Assembly (NCBI GenBank): GCA_002163245.1
Contig: MAAL01000095.1
Coordinates: 28,211 to 92,210 of the forward strand
Direction of reading: 5' to 3'
Source of the DNA: Gammaproteobacteria bacterium 42_54_T18
GTDB taxonomy: Bacteria; Pseudomonadota; Gammaproteobacteria; Pseudomonadales; Ketobacteraceae
DNA length: 64,000 nt
The notes beneath the pieces are model-generated. The model had not been told where the DNA came from. It ran no database searches and saw only the letters and a program-made list of their open reading frames with translations. The position numbers and the translations under genes are program-made. Below are positions 50,400 through 59,757 of this stretch, in pieces; the first letter of the stretch is position 1, and every line of letters begins with the position of its first letter.

Positions 50400-51446
50400 T
50401 TAGTGAGTGTTGCCAGTTTTTTGGTCGTGGGCTTCATAAGCTTCAACGATACGTTGAACGAGAGTGTGTCTTACAACATCTTTAGCTGCAAAGTATGAAA
50501 ATCCAATACCTTCGACACCATCAATAACTTCCATCGCGTGCTTTAGCCCTGAAAGCTGACCTTTGGGTAAGTCTATTTGAGTGTGATCTCCCGTGATAAC
50601 GGCTTTTGAGCCAAAACCAATTCGAGTTAAAAACATTTTCATCTGTTCTTTTGTTGTGTTCTGGCTTTCGTCCAAAATAATGAATGCGTGATTTAGTGTT
50701 CGGCCGCGCATATAAGCAAGGGGGGCTACCTCAATTACTTGGCGCTCAATAAGTTTACCCACCCGTTCAAAACCGAGCATTTCATATAATGCGTCATAGA
50801 GTGGGCGAAGGTATGGGTTGATTTTCTCTGCTAGGTCGCCAGGGAGAAAGCCTAGTTTTTCTCCCGCTTCTACAGCGGGGCGTACAAGTAGTATGCGACG
50901 AACTTCTTCGGCCTCTAATGCGTTCACAGCGCAGGCGACTGCTAGATAGGTTTTACCCGTACCAGCGGGGCCTATGCCAAAGTTTATATCGTGACGAAAA
51001 ATACTTCGTACATAATCTTTTTGGTTCTCACCTCTTGGCTTGATATTGCCTTTGCGAGTAATGATGGATAGATCTTGCAGAATGTCAGAGTCAGAATGTA
51101 AATGTGCGGTTGTTTCCTTGGCATTAGCTTCGTTTGTTTGGATTTCTGTGTTGATGTCTTCGGTCAGAGTCATTAGTAATTCGTTCAGTTGTATGTGCAA
51201 GGAATGGGGGGTTATTTCTTCGCCTGTACCCGTGTCGCGGTATAGGCTGTTTAATAAGCGGCTTGCGGCGGAAACGTTGTTGGTTTGGCCTTTTATTTGA
51301 AAGGTGTTGCCGCGGTTTTTTATTTCGATGGCCAGGGTTGATTCAATTTGTTTCAGGTGTTCATCGAATTGACCGCACACACTTGCTAATCGCTGGGGAT
51401 CATTGGGGGTAAGGTTAAGTTGTTGGGTGATGATTGAAGTGTTCAA
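50400..51446 (-). CDS. ybeZ: PhoH-like ATPase (YbeZ)
   Basis: The 348-residue protein is a cytoplasmic P-loop ATPase related to the N-terminal half of superfamily 1 helicases. It has Walker A GPAGTGKTYLA (about residue 162), LVRPAVEAGEKLGFLPGDL, the Walker B-like HAFIILDESQNTT and GDHTQIDLP, all family hallmarks, after an N-terminal KH-like region. It begins with a TTG; relatives start with similar text (MNT...LTPND). The exact role is unsettled, but it is functionally linked to YbeY. It is divergent from the small sigma-54 gene at 51704. Confidence 0.93.
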   Translation of the reverse strand: MNTSIITQQLNLTPNDPQRLASVCGQFDEHLKQIESTLAIEIKNRGNTFQIKGQTNNVSAASRLLNSLYRDTGTGEEITPHSLHIQLNELLMTLTEDINTEIQTNEANAKETTAHLHSDSDILQDLSIITRKGNIKPRGENQKDYVRSIFRHDINFGIGPAGTGKTYLAVACAVNALEAEEVRRILLVRPAVEAGEKLGFLPGDLAEKINPYLRPLYDALYEMLGFERVGKLIERQVIEVAPLAYMRGRTLNHAFIILDESQNTTKEQMKMFLTRIGFGSKAVITGDHTQIDLPKGQLSGLKHAMEVIDGVEGIGFSYFAAKDVVRHTLVQRIVEAYEAHDQKTGNTH

Positions 51447-51602
51447 GATAATGTAAAGCCGCTCCCACGGAGGTTGGGTTGTTATCTAATAGGATATACC
51501 TATGCGTAAAAGAGTAAAAGCGACCTGTCGAAACCCTTTACACTAATTGATTTAGCTTTAGTGTCTTTTTTGTAACTTATTGAAAAATAACAACAATATA
51601 TA

Positions 51603-51618
51603 TTGGCATTGTTTTTGC
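51603..51618 (+). promoter_or_regulatory. Sigma-54 (RpoN) promoter
   Basis: TTGGCATTGTTTTTGC has GG (51605-51606) and GC (51617-51618) with the exact 12-base spacing of the -24/-12 elements, and matches the consensus TTGGCA-N6-TTGC. The expected start of transcription is near 51630, about 74 bases before the small gene at 51704. Confidence 0.75.
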
Positions 51619-51638
51619 ATTAGTGGGCGAAGTAGGAT

Positions 51639-51662
51639 GTATGTGGCGATACTTGCCAGTAC
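51639..51662 (+). promoter_or_regulatory. Stem-loop in the leader of the small exported-protein gene
   Basis: Two 4-bp segments separated by a one-base bulge (51639-51647 with 51655-51662, loop GATACTT) lie just downstream of the predicted sigma-54 start. It could be an mRNA 5' structure. Confidence 0.4.
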
Positions 51663-51703
51663 GTGAAGTCCTGAATTTGTTGTAGAAGTATGTAAGGGTT
51701 GTT

Positions 51704-51916
51704 ATGAAACGCGTAGTTAAATTATTTGGTTTGGTTGTGTTGTGTGTTCCTGTTTTTGCGTATGCACTTAATGAAGAAATTTCTGGTTCGGCTGCTTTGT
51801 CATTTTTGACAGCTGATAATATGTGGCATATGACTGAAATGTATGGCTCGGTGGCACTGATTGCTGTTGGGTTGATGAGTTTGGCCGTTGCAAGAAAAAG
51901 GCAAAAAAACCAGTAA
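51704..51916 (+). CDS. Small exported protein with C-terminal membrane anchor (unrecognised family)
   Basis: The 70-residue product starts at ATG 51704 (weak AAGGG 10 bases upstream). It has a signal peptide (basic start MKRVVK, hydrophobic core, probable cut after YA at about residue 20), a short mature part (about 20-45, LNEEISGSAALSFLTADN), then a hydrophobic helix (SVALIAVGLMSLAVA, about 47-62) and a basic tail ARKRQKNQ. The helix-plus-basic-tail end resembles CTERM-type sorting signals, but no PEP motif is seen. It has its own sigma-54 promoter and terminator and interrupts the conserved phoH-miaB neighbourhood on the opposite strand. I do not recognise the family. Confidence 0.7.
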   Translation: MKRVVKLFGLVVLCVPVFAYALNEEISGSAALSFLTADNMWHMTEMYGSVALIAVGLMSLAVARKRQKNQ

Positions 51917-51930
51917 TTAGGTTGGGATTG

Positions 51931-51987
51931 CTAAAAATCAGACATTAAAAAGCCGCGATTTGCGGCTTTTTAATGTCTGATTTTTAG
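51931..51987. terminator. Bidirectional terminator with 26-bp stem
   Basis: A perfect 26-bp inverted repeat (51931-51956 with 51962-51987, five-base loop) has an AAAAAGCCGC / GCGGCTTTTT core and 16 further base pairs outside it. It separates the small gene from convergent miaB. Confidence 0.9.
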
Positions 51988-52014
51988 TCTTTGGATAGTT
52001 ATTTTGATGGTTGT

Positions 52015-53343
52015 TTAGTTTAGAAGTGAACCGATCAATGAATTGGTGTAAGCGTTGTCGATACGAACATTAACAAACTGACCTATCAGTTCGTCATCAT
52101 CGTGTTGGAAATTTACTACGCGGTTGTTTTCGGTTCGCCCCTGGAGTTGGCTAGGGTCTTTTTTTGATATACCGTCAACCAAAATACGTTGTGTTGAGCC
52201 TACCATGCGGCGGCTGATTTCTTTTGCATTTTGTGTGATTCGGTGTTGTAGCAAGCCCAGGCGTTGCTTTTTTACCTCTTCAGGTAGGTCGTCGGCTAGT
52301 TCTGCAGCAGGAGTGCCTGGGCGAGCGCTGTAAATAAAGCTGAAGCTGTGATCAAAGCCAATATCATCTATGAGCTTCATAGTATCTTGGAAGTCTTGTT
52401 CACTCTCCCCAGGAAAGCCAATGATGAAGTCGGATGACATACTTAAATCCGGTCGGATAGCGCGTAATTTACGGATTTTTGATTTGTATTCCAGCGCAGT
52501 GTGGCCTCGTTTCATCATCGCAAGTATGCGGTCTGAGCCACTTTGTACAGGTAGGTGGATATGGCTAACCAGTTCGGGGACGGTGGCATAGACATTGATT
52601 AGGGAGTCGCTGAATTCAACTGGGTGCGAAGTGGTGAAACGAATGCGGTCAATACCTTCGATCTTTGCAATAATTGTGATTAGCTCTGATAGGTCAATGG
52701 CTTCGCCATTTTCTGTTGCCCCTTGGTAGGAGTTTACATTTTGACCCAATAAGTTTACCTCGCGAACACCAAGGCTGGCGATGTGGCGAATTTCTTTTAG
52801 TACGCCATCAACAGGGCGGCTGACTTCCTCTCCGCGAGTGTAAGGTACTACGCAAAATGTACAGTATTTGCTGCAACCTTCCATAATGGAGACAAAGGCT
52901 TTAGGGCCTTCAACACTTGGCTCAGGTAATGCGTCAAATTTCTCAATTTCTGGGAAGCTCACATCAATTACCGCGGCGTCAGTAATCTTTACGTCACTGA
53001 TCATCTTGGGTAGGCGATGCATTGTTTGAGGGCCAAAAATCACATCAACGTATGGAGCGCGATCCTTTATAGCAGCACCTTCTTGGCTGGCAACGCAGCC
53101 CCCAACCCCAATAATAAGGTCGGGATTAGCTTCCTTGAGTTTGCGCCAGCGGCCGAGTTGGTGAAATACCTTTTCTTGGGCTTTTTCGCGAATAGAGCAG
53201 GTGTTAAGCAATAAAACGTCAGCTTCCGAAGCGTCATCTGTTTCCTCTAATCCATGAGTGGTTTCGAGCAAATCCGCCATACGAGATGAATCATATTCAT
53301 TCATTTGGCAGCCATGGGTTTGGATAAACAGTTTTTTGGTCAT
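52015..53343 (-). CDS. miaB: tRNA-2-methylthio-N6-dimethylallyladenosine synthase
   Basis: MiaB adds the methylthio group to i6A37 of tRNAs reading U-starting codons. The 442-residue radical-SAM enzyme has three conserved N-terminal cysteines ([26 protein letters not shown]), the radical SAM cluster motif [15 protein letters not shown] (about residue 155) and a C-terminal TRAM domain (about 375-440). Start ATG 53343. It is usually directly upstream of phoH; here a small plus-strand gene lies between. Confidence 0.97.
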   Translation of the reverse strand: MTKKLFIQTHGCQMNEYDSSRMADLLETTHGLEETDDASEADVLLLNTCSIREKAQEKVFHQLGRWRKLKEANPDLIIGVGGCVASQEGAAIKDRAPYVDVIFGPQTMHRLPKMISDVKITDAAVIDVSFPEIEKFDALPEPSVEGPKAFVSIMEGCSKYCTFCVVPYTRGEEVSRPVDGVLKEIRHIASLGVREVNLLGQNVNSYQGATENGEAIDLSELITIIAKIEGIDRIRFTTSHPVEFSDSLINVYATVPELVSHIHLPVQSGSDRILAMMKRGHTALEYKSKIRKLRAIRPDLSMSSDFIIGFPGESEQDFQDTMKLIDDIGFDHSFSFIYSARPGTPAAELADDLPEEVKKQRLGLLQHRITQNAKEISRRMVGSTQRILVDGISKKDPSQLQGRTENNRVVNFQHDDDELIGQFVNVRIDNAYTNSLIGSLLN

Positions 53344-53534
53344 GATGATCTTCAGAAGTTGTGCAAAATAGGAGCGCCATTATACCTCTGAGTGGCTTGT
53401 ATTCCCAGCGCGTTCTATCTTCTGGGGGTATAAGCCTAACGAAGTTTTGTTAATTTAAGTTGCTTAGCTTAAGGTCAATGATTTACTTTCATGGGCATTG
53501 ATTGGAATAATATTTAGCAGAAGGGGCTGTGTGT

Positions 53535-54317
53535 ATGTCATTAAGTGATTTTTCGACGTTTGATTTTGTGGCGAAAGGGATTAAACACGAGGTATATAAG
53601 CTGGGGGATGGTTCAAAGCCTGGGGTTTTGATTATTCAGGAGCTGCCTGGAATTGGTGAGCAGACGATCGCATTAGCTCGTAGATTGTATGCCGATGGTT
53701 TTACGGTCTATTTACCTCATTTATTTGGAGTGTTTAATGCACCAGTTGAGCCACTCAAAAACCTTGGTCGTTTGTGCATTAATCTTGAATTTCGTTTGCT
53801 AGCAAATCGCCGGCGCAGCCCTGTATCGAATTGGTTGCGGGCTTTGAGTAGGCAAATGCAGGATGAATGTAATGGCCCTGTTGGTGCTATCGGTATGTGT
53901 TTGACAGGGGGGTTTGTATTGACATTAATGATGGATGAAAGTATTGCTGCTCCGGTTATGAGTCAACCATCCCATATCGGTGGAATCGGAGGTAAGGATA
54001 GGCAGGAGACGCTGGGTGTACCAATAGAGGATTTGAACGCGGCGGTAGCGAGAGCTAAGAAGGATAATGTGGATGTATTAGGGTTGCGCTTTACTAACGA
54101 CCCGGTCTGTACAAATGCTCGATTTAATAAGATGGAAGAGCTTTTTGGCGAACACTTTCGTCGGTTTGAAATAGATTCTTCTTTGTTTAATCGGTGGGGT
54201 AACCGGTTAGCAGCACACTCAGTGTTAACCTTGGATTTTAAGGATGAGCCCAACCATCCAACAGTGAAAGCTTATGATCATGTGGTTGAGTTTTTTCATG
54301 AGAAGCTAGAATCGTAA
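53535..54317 (+). CDS. Dienelactone hydrolase family protein
   Basis: The 260-residue alpha/beta hydrolase starts at ATG 53535, eight bases after AAGGGG; an in-frame GTG at 53529 is close by. The nucleophile elbow is GAIGMCLTGG with Cys as nucleophile (about residue 121), typical for this family, and a late His (AAHSVLTLDF) can complete the triad. The opening ELPGIGEQTIALARRLYADGFTVYLPHLFG fits the oxyanion/nucleotide-like start (seen as LARRLYADGFTVYLPHLFG). Family members cleave dienelactones or similar esters, but the natural substrate here is unknown. Confidence 0.85.
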   Translation: MSLSDFSTFDFVAKGIKHEVYKLGDGSKPGVLIIQELPGIGEQTIALARRLYADGFTVYLPHLFGVFNAPVEPLKNLGRLCINLEFRLLANRRRSPVSNWLRALSRQMQDECNGPVGAIGMCLTGGFVLTLMMDESIAAPVMSQPSHIGGIGGKDRQETLGVPIEDLNAAVARAKKDNVDVLGLRFTNDPVCTNARFNKMEELFGEHFRRFEIDSSLFNRWGNRLAAHSVLTLDFKDEPNHPTVKAYDHVVEFFHEKLES

Positions 54318-54334
54318 AGATAACTTTTTGAGTG

Positions 54335-54381
54335 AAGGCCGAATATACATGCGTGTTAAAAGTATGGCCATTCGGCCTTTT
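54335..54381 (+). terminator. Terminator after the dienelactone-hydrolase gene
   Basis: A perfect 10-bp stem (54335-54344 with 54370-54379) closes a 25-base loop and is followed by T residues. It also lies beyond the end of hemJ on the other strand. Confidence 0.6.
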
Positions 54382-54453
54382 ACGCAGAGGTTAGTGGCAT
54401 TTAATTTCTTTGGGGCAGGCCGTTATGATGGTAAAAAAAGGATTATGGCTGTG

Positions 54454-54891
54454 TCAAAAGGGTTGCTTCAGGGTCACAAGAATGATGACTGCAACGAGTA
54501 TAAAGACAGGTAATTCATTAAAAAACCGAAAGAATTTTTCAGATTTTGTGTTGTTGTCCAATGAGAATTTACGTTGGTATACGCCACATAAATGATGATA
54601 GCCAAAAAGTAATATTATTAATGTCAGCTTGATATGCATCCATGTTGCCTGAGCAAAAGAGCTGTCCCAGCGATCAACTAACATCCAAGTGCCGAGGGCT
54701 AATGCGATGATGGCACTAGGTGTCATAATACCGCGGTATAGTTTCCGTTCCATTGTTTTGAAACGTTCAGAGCCCTTGCTATCGCCTTCGTTTAATGCCT
54801 GTACGTGGTAGACATACAGGCGTGGTAAATAAAATAAGCCGGCAAACCAGCATATAACTGCGATGATATGAAAAGCTTTAACAAGCAACAT
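54454..54891 (-). CDS. hemJ: Protoporphyrinogen oxidase HemJ
   Basis: HemJ oxidises protoporphyrinogen IX to protoporphyrin IX, the penultimate step of heme synthesis, in bacteria lacking HemG or HemY. The 145-residue membrane protein has four predicted helices and the family text KAFHIIAVICWFAGLFYLPRL (seen as AVICWFAGLFYLPRLYVYH), MERKLYRGIMTP and FGYHHLCG, with the conserved His and Lys. It lies near argC, as in Pseudomonas. It is the only heme-synthesis gene in the window. Confidence 0.92.
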   Translation of the reverse strand: MLLVKAFHIIAVICWFAGLFYLPRLYVYHVQALNEGDSKGSERFKTMERKLYRGIMTPSAIIALALGTWMLVDRWDSSFAQATWMHIKLTLIILLFGYHHLCGVYQRKFSLDNNTKSEKFFRFFNELPVFILVAVIILVTLKQPF

Positions 54892-54938
54892 AGCTATTTT
54901 TACCCTTATTCCGATAAGGTGTGTTTATCGTGTAAACA

Positions 54939-56714
54939 TCACCGATAAAATCGTTCAATATCTTTGCGGGTTACTATACCAAAAACTCGGTGGATAGTGG
55001 GTGCTGTCATGCGATGAACATAAACGGCGTCTAGGGATCGGTTATCCATAACATCAAGAGCCTCTTTTAAGGTTGAGCTCATTAGTACGGGGATAACGTC
55101 GAAGCGGGTTGCGGGGATTTTAAGGAGGTTGATAGTATTTTTTTCATCACTTTTTGTGCTATCGCTATCTGTTTCAATTTCAGCGGTGTTTTCACCTGCC
55201 CTGATATCGTATTCTTCCAAATATCGAGCAATATCTGCCGTAGGAATGATGTGGCTTGGGTTATGATCTATTCCGATTAATACCCATTCGTGTTGTTGTG
55301 CCACTATGTCTTTTGCTTGTTGAAAGGTAAGTTCTCGCTTGGCTCGACTAAAGCTTCTTTCCATCGCTGCGGGTACGGCAGTGCGGTGTAAATGCTGCGA
55401 GAGCGCTGAGGTTTTAAGGTCTACACCTTGCTCTGCAAGTAGGGCTTGGAAGATGCTTTTTTGTTTAAAAACCTCCGAGCTAATCATGCTGGCAATCACA
55501 ACCACAAGCATGCCGGGGAAGATGATGTTGGGGTTAGATGTGAGTTCTAGCAATGCCATCAACGCGGCAAGAGGAGCTTGCAAGACTGCACTCATCATTC
55601 CTGCAAGACCCAGCATTGCGTAGAAGTTTGCGCTGGCACTGCTTTCAGGCACTGTCTCCACACCGATGTAGCCCATTGCGGCACCGGCTGTCGCTCCCAT
55701 AAATATTGATGGCCCTATGAGCCCGCCGGGAATGCCCGCACCTGCGCATAAACTGGTAGCGACTAACTTTGTGAATGTAATGAGCAGCAATGTTGTTAGG
55801 CCTATTTGACCAACTAGAGCTGCGTTGACAGTGTCGTAGCCAACCCCCATAACCTCGGGAGTTATAAATGCAATTACCCCACCTGCAGCCCCAACAAGTG
55901 TGAAGCGTAGGCTAACGGTGATCTTGTGTGTGTGGCGATACGTGAACCGGCTTAGCCAAATAAAGCTTGCGGCGAGACAACCGAAAATAGCGCCGGAGAA
56001 CAATATATAAGGCAGTTCTAGTAACGTTGATATTTGTAAGGTAGGTACGCTGAACGCCTCATCATGCCCGTAAACCGCGCGGGTCATGGTTGCTCCCGCT
56101 ACGGAGGCGAGAATGATGGGTGTAAAAGTGGTGATACTATATTCCAGCATGACTACTTCCATCGCAAAAATAACACCAGCAATGGGGGTGTTGAAAGACG
56201 CAGCAATAGCTGATGCGCAGCCGCAGCCTACCAAAACTCTCATACTGTTGTTGGGTAGGCCTGCCCATTGAGCGAGTAAGCTACTACTGGCAGCCCCCAG
56301 GTGTACAGCTGGGCCCTCTCGCCCCATGGAATGACCGCTAGCCAATGATATTGCTGCACCAAAAAACTGTACTAATAAACCTTTAAAAGACATGTTGCCT
56401 TGCTGGTGGTTAAAGCGCTCCATAACTAACCCAACACCAGTACGACGGAGCCCTTGGGGAATAAAGTGAAAAAGTATTCCAAGGGTGATTCCTCCAATCA
56501 AAGGTAGCAAAAAATACCAAATTGATGGCAGGCTTTCAAAATTCTCGGATGAGCCTTGTAGATAAAGCTTTTGTACTTCTTCGGTGGCAAGGCGAAATAA
56601 TAAAATGGTGCCACCAGATAGGCAGCCGGCAATGATACCTAACCCAGAAAGTAGTGGTAGCGCATCGATATAAGCTAGCTTGTCTCTTAGGTTATCTAAA
56701 TCTATGCGTATCAT
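54939..56714 (-). CDS. ClC-family chloride channel or antiporter with CBS pair
   Basis: The 591-residue protein is a ClC-type anion channel/transporter with about ten membrane helices and two C-terminal CBS domains. Signature segments are GHSMGREGPAVHLGA (the GREGP motif), GAGIPGGLIGPSIFMG and an NxxAGP-like NTPIAGVIFAMEV. The first selectivity motif reads SGHSM where well-studied members have GSGIP, and the gating Glu is in GREGP. Cytoplasmic CBS domains often bind nucleotides. It is divergent from argC; hemJ follows on the same strand. Confidence 0.9.
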   Translation of the reverse strand: MIRIDLDNLRDKLAYIDALPLLSGLGIIAGCLSGGTILLFRLATEEVQKLYLQGSSENFESLPSIWYFLLPLIGGITLGILFHFIPQGLRRTGVGLVMERFNHQQGNMSFKGLLVQFFGAAISLASGHSMGREGPAVHLGAASSSLLAQWAGLPNNSMRVLVGCGCASAIAASFNTPIAGVIFAMEVVMLEYSITTFTPIILASVAGATMTRAVYGHDEAFSVPTLQISTLLELPYILFSGAIFGCLAASFIWLSRFTYRHTHKITVSLRFTLVGAAGGVIAFITPEVMGVGYDTVNAALVGQIGLTTLLLITFTKLVATSLCAGAGIPGGLIGPSIFMGATAGAAMGYIGVETVPESSASANFYAMLGLAGMMSAVLQAPLAALMALLELTSNPNIIFPGMLVVVIASMISSEVFKQKSIFQALLAEQGVDLKTSALSQHLHRTAVPAAMERSFSRAKRELTFQQAKDIVAQQHEWVLIGIDHNPSHIIPTADIARYLEEYDIRAGENTAEIETDSDSTKSDEKNTINLLKIPATRFDVIPVLMSSTLKEALDVMDNRSLDAVYVHRMTAPTIHRVFGIVTRKDIERFYR

Positions 56715-56945
56715 CAGTAGGTTGTCGTATCTGATCTATCCTAGAGGTAACGGGTAGATCTAGATGAATCGGAAGGGTAATTGTGGGTGTTCATTATCGG
56801 GCTTCCATTACATTATATATGCCCTAATGGAATTTGTTGCGCTAAATCATTAAATATTCGAGTCAAATCATTGTGTTGGTGTTTGACTGTTATATCATTG
56901 CTCACTCAAAAGAACATGATAGTTATAGACGGTAAAGGTGTTGGT

Positions 56946-57992
56946 GTGATTAAAGTAGGAATTGTTGGTGGAACCGGGTATACCGGTATAGAGCTTCTTA
57001 GGCTGTTGGCGGTACATCCTGGTGTGGAAATACTTGCTGTAACCTCTCGTTCAGGGGCGGGTACTTCTGTTGCCGATACGTATCCAAATTTACGGGGGTT
57101 CTTGTCGCTTCCATTTAGTGAGCCAACAATCGAAAACCTGCGCCAGTGTGACGTTGTTTTTTTTGCTACTCCAAATGGCATTGCTATGGATATGGCGCCA
57201 GAGTTAATTGGATGTGGTGTAAAAGTGATTGATTTGGCCGCTGATTTTAGGCTGCAAGATCCTGCCGTGTCTGAGCAATGGTACGGGAAACCCCATGCGT
57301 GCGTAGATCTTCTGGAAGAGGCGGTATACGGCTTGCCAGAGGTTAACAGGGAACGCATCAAGGCTGCTCGCGTGGTGGCTAACCCTGGGTGTTATCCCAC
57401 TGCCGTACAGTTAGCCTTTTTGCCGTTATTGGAAAAAGGCTTGATTGATCCTTCCGTGTTAATTGCGGATGCAAAGTCGGGTGTTAGTGGCGCGGGTCGC
57501 CAGGCCAGTGTGGGTAGTTTGCTTTGTGAGGCATCTGAAAGCTTTAAAGCGTATGGCGTGTCCGGTCATCGACACCTGCCAGAGATTACGCAAGAGCTTA
57601 ATCGTCAAGCAAAAACACCAGTCAACTTGACCTTTATTCCTCATTTGACACCGATGATTCGTGGTATTCACGCGACATGTTACGGGCAGTTGACAGTAGA
57701 AAGCTCTGCCGGAACGGATGCGGAGTTACAGGCATTGTTTGAACAGCGTTATGAAAACGAACCTTTTATTGATGTGATGCCAGCGGGGTCAATGCCAGAA
57801 ACCCGCAGTGTTAAAGGCTCCAATATTTGTCGAATTGCAGTGCACCGACCTCAAGGGGGAAATACCGTAGTAATTTTATCGGTGATTGATAACTTGGTGA
57901 AAGGGGCGGCAGGCCAGGCGGTACATAATATGAACCTGATGTGTGGTTTAGATGAAAAGGCCGGTTTGGGGCAAGTACCAATGATGCCTTAA
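56946..57992 (+). CDS. argC: N-acetyl-gamma-glutamyl-phosphate reductase
   Basis: ArgC reduces N-acetylglutamyl phosphate to the semialdehyde in arginine synthesis. I choose GTG 56946 ([19 protein letters not shown]), seven bases after AAGG (56935-56938); the open frame goes about 55 residues further upstream without family resemblance. The 348-residue protein has the catalytic Cys in ANPGCYPTA (about 149) and the expected HRHLPEI His. It precedes DUF6776 by 13 bases. Confidence 0.95.
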   Translation: MIKVGIVGGTGYTGIELLRLLAVHPGVEILAVTSRSGAGTSVADTYPNLRGFLSLPFSEPTIENLRQCDVVFFATPNGIAMDMAPELIGCGVKVIDLAADFRLQDPAVSEQWYGKPHACVDLLEEAVYGLPEVNRERIKAARVVANPGCYPTAVQLAFLPLLEKGLIDPSVLIADAKSGVSGAGRQASVGSLLCEASESFKAYGVSGHRHLPEITQELNRQAKTPVNLTFIPHLTPMIRGIHATCYGQLTVESSAGTDAELQALFEQRYENEPFIDVMPAGSMPETRSVKGSNICRIAVHRPQGGNTVVILSVIDNLVKGAAGQAVHNMNLMCGLDEKAGLGQVPMMP

Positions 57993-58005
57993 TGAGAGTG
58001 AATCT

Positions 58006-58782
58006 GTGAAAACTCAACGAAAACCTATTGTTCAGGAAAGCTCACAAGCCCCAATGGTGCTTGTACCTCACCGTGAAGGACATAAAGTAAAGCGGATTAT
58101 GGAGACGGTACTTGCATTTTTGATTATTGCATCGATTTTTGCAGGGGCAGGTTATTGGATGGGAATCCGTCATCACCTGCAGGCAATTACTGAGAGCCAG
58201 GAATTGAGCGAGCAATTACAGGAATTACAGAGTAAACATGTTGAATTGCGAGAGATGGCGGCAGTTGATCGACATGGCAGCGTTCTTGAAAAGAGCGCGA
58301 CAGAGCATGTTCGCCAAGACAATGTGTTGCTGCAGAATAAAGTGGCTGAATTGCAAGAGGCGGTGAGCTTTTACAAGGGCATTATGGCACCGTTGAGAAA
58401 TGATAAAGGGCTGCGTATTGAGAAGCTGAGTGTGCAACGAACGGCGGATAGTTCCCGCTATCGATATAAGGTAGTGCTTACGCAAGTTGCTAATAATAGT
58501 TCTTATGTATCCGGTAGTTTGCACATTCGTGTGCTGGGTACCAGCAAAGGGAAGCAGAAAACGTTATCGTTAGAAGTGTTGTCAGAGTCGGCAAATAAAG
58601 GTGGCGCAAAGTTCAAATTTCGCTATTTCCAAGATTTATCTGGGGAGCTGATATTACCAGATGACTTTGTACCTGATCAGGTGGAAGTAGTAGCACAATC
58701 ACGAGGCAAAAAAGCCATGCGCTTAGAGCGCTTATTTGGCTGGAAAATTGAGGAGGTCGCATCCGATGTGGGGCAAAGATAA
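58006..58782 (+). CDS. DUF6776 membrane protein, coiled coil
   Basis: The 258-residue protein of unknown function starts at a GTG. It has one N-terminal transmembrane helix (about residues 36-54), a coiled coil (about 60-125, with SEQLQELQSKHVELREM) and a C-terminal beta-rich region (KVVLTQVANNSSYVSGSLHIR, seen as VVLTQVANNSSYVSG). The same family sits between argC and a bactofilin gene in many Pseudomonadales, so it probably acts with them at the inner membrane, perhaps in cell-shape control. It overlaps the bactofilin gene by 17 bases. Confidence 0.8.
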   Translation: MKTQRKPIVQESSQAPMVLVPHREGHKVKRIMETVLAFLIIASIFAGAGYWMGIRHHLQAITESQELSEQLQELQSKHVELREMAAVDRHGSVLEKSATEHVRQDNVLLQNKVAELQEAVSFYKGIMAPLRNDKGLRIEKLSVQRTADSSRYRYKVVLTQVANNSSYVSGSLHIRVLGTSKGKQKTLSLEVLSESANKGGAKFKFRYFQDLSGELILPDDFVPDQVEVVAQSRGKKAMRLERLFGWKIEEVASDVGQR

Positions 58783-59251
58783 AGGTAAGAAAGTAGACTT
58801 TGATAGTCATGCAGGTAAAACCACTATGGTTTCTAAAGGAACTGAAATAAGTGGTGATATTGTGTTTGAAGGTGGTCTACTGGTAGAGGGGACCGTTAAA
58901 GGGAATATCCATGCTACACCAGGAAGCGAGGCGTTGCTGCGCTTAAGCGAGGCGGGTGTTATTGAGGGCGAAATTCGAGTTCCAAATGTTGTTATTAATG
59001 GCAAGGTATTGGGTAACGTGTATTCACCTGGCCATGTGGAGCTTGCATCAAAAGCCGTAGTAAATGGAAATGTACATTATCATTTGATTGAAATGGTGAT
59101 GGGGTCAGAAGTAAATGGCTCTCTTGTGCACGACCAATCCGAAGGCGCTGCGTCAGCACCGGTTCAGGAGCCCAGACTGGCCAAGAAGGGCAAAGGAAAA
59201 GGTGGGGAGACTGTTGAGACTGGTGACAATATGGCCGCTAAATCAAGCTAA
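58766..59251 (+). CDS. Bactofilin (polymer-forming cytoskeletal protein)
   Basis: Bactofilins assemble into nucleotide-free filaments on the membrane and help organise cell-wall synthesis and shape. I choose ATG 58766, with AGGAGG (58751-58756) nine bases before; the open frame starts 10 codons earlier without a ribosome site. The 161-residue protein has a beta-helix core rich in hydrophobic residues at regular spacing, e.g. TEISGDIVFEGGLLVEGTVKGNI in pieces (GTVKGNI) and GEIRVPNVVINGKVLGNVY, and a Lys/Gly-rich tail. The start overlaps DUF6776. An M23 peptidase gene, a common functional partner, lies four genes away. Confidence 0.9.
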   Translation: MWGKDKGKKVDFDSHAGKTTMVSKGTEISGDIVFEGGLLVEGTVKGNIHATPGSEALLRLSEAGVIEGEIRVPNVVINGKVLGNVYSPGHVELASKAVVNGNVHYHLIEMVMGSEVNGSLVHDQSEGAASAPVQEPRLAKKGKGKGGETVETGDNMAAKSS

Positions 59252-59316
59252 ACTTGACTAAATTACTCGGAATTAAGATAATGACCCATCGTAAGGTAGA
59301 AGGGTGAGGTAACAAT

Positions 59317-59670
59317 ATGAGTGATGTAGTAGAAAGCACTCAATCTGCAATGGTGTTTTGTGATAGCGCCGCGAAGAAGGTGAAGTCCCTAATCGATGAA
59401 GAGGGGAATGATAATCTAAAGTTGCGCGTGTATATTACCGGTGGTGGTTGCTCTGGTTTCTCCTACGGTTTTAGTTTTGATGAAGAAGCCAAAGAAGGTG
59501 ATACAGTTATAGAAAATGCAGGTGTAACAATGTTGGTTGATCAAATGAGTATTCAGTATTTGATGGGCTCAGAGGTGATTTATAGAGAGGGTCTGCAAGG
59601 CTCGCAATTTATCGTAAATAACCCCAATGCAACAACAACATGTGGTTGCGGTTCTTCATTTTCGGTTTGA
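59317..59670 (+). CDS. erpA: Iron-sulfur cluster carrier protein ErpA
   Basis: ErpA is an A-type Fe-S carrier that hands clusters to target proteins such as the isoprenoid enzymes IspG and IspH. The 117-residue protein has the three conserved cysteines: [11 protein letters not shown] (Cys about 45) and [11 protein letters not shown] (Cys about 109 and 111). It is the usual gene between bactofilin and anmK in Pseudomonas-like genomes. Confidence 0.95.
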   Translation: MSDVVESTQSAMVFCDSAAKKVKSLIDEEGNDNLKLRVYITGGGCSGFSYGFSFDEEAKEGDTVIENAGVTMLVDQMSIQYLMGSEVIYREGLQGSQFIVNNPNATTTCGCGSSFSV

Positions 59671-59757
59671 TATCTTAGCTATATTACCGTATTAACATAG
59701 ATTTGTTGGTGCGGTGATTAGAATGTGCTGAGTTACCCAGATTGTTGTTTTCGTTAC

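Noticed and set aside
54328..54513. 61-residue plus-strand frame after the dienelactone-hydrolase gene
   Set aside because: It spans the terminator hairpin and runs into hemJ; no coding signature.
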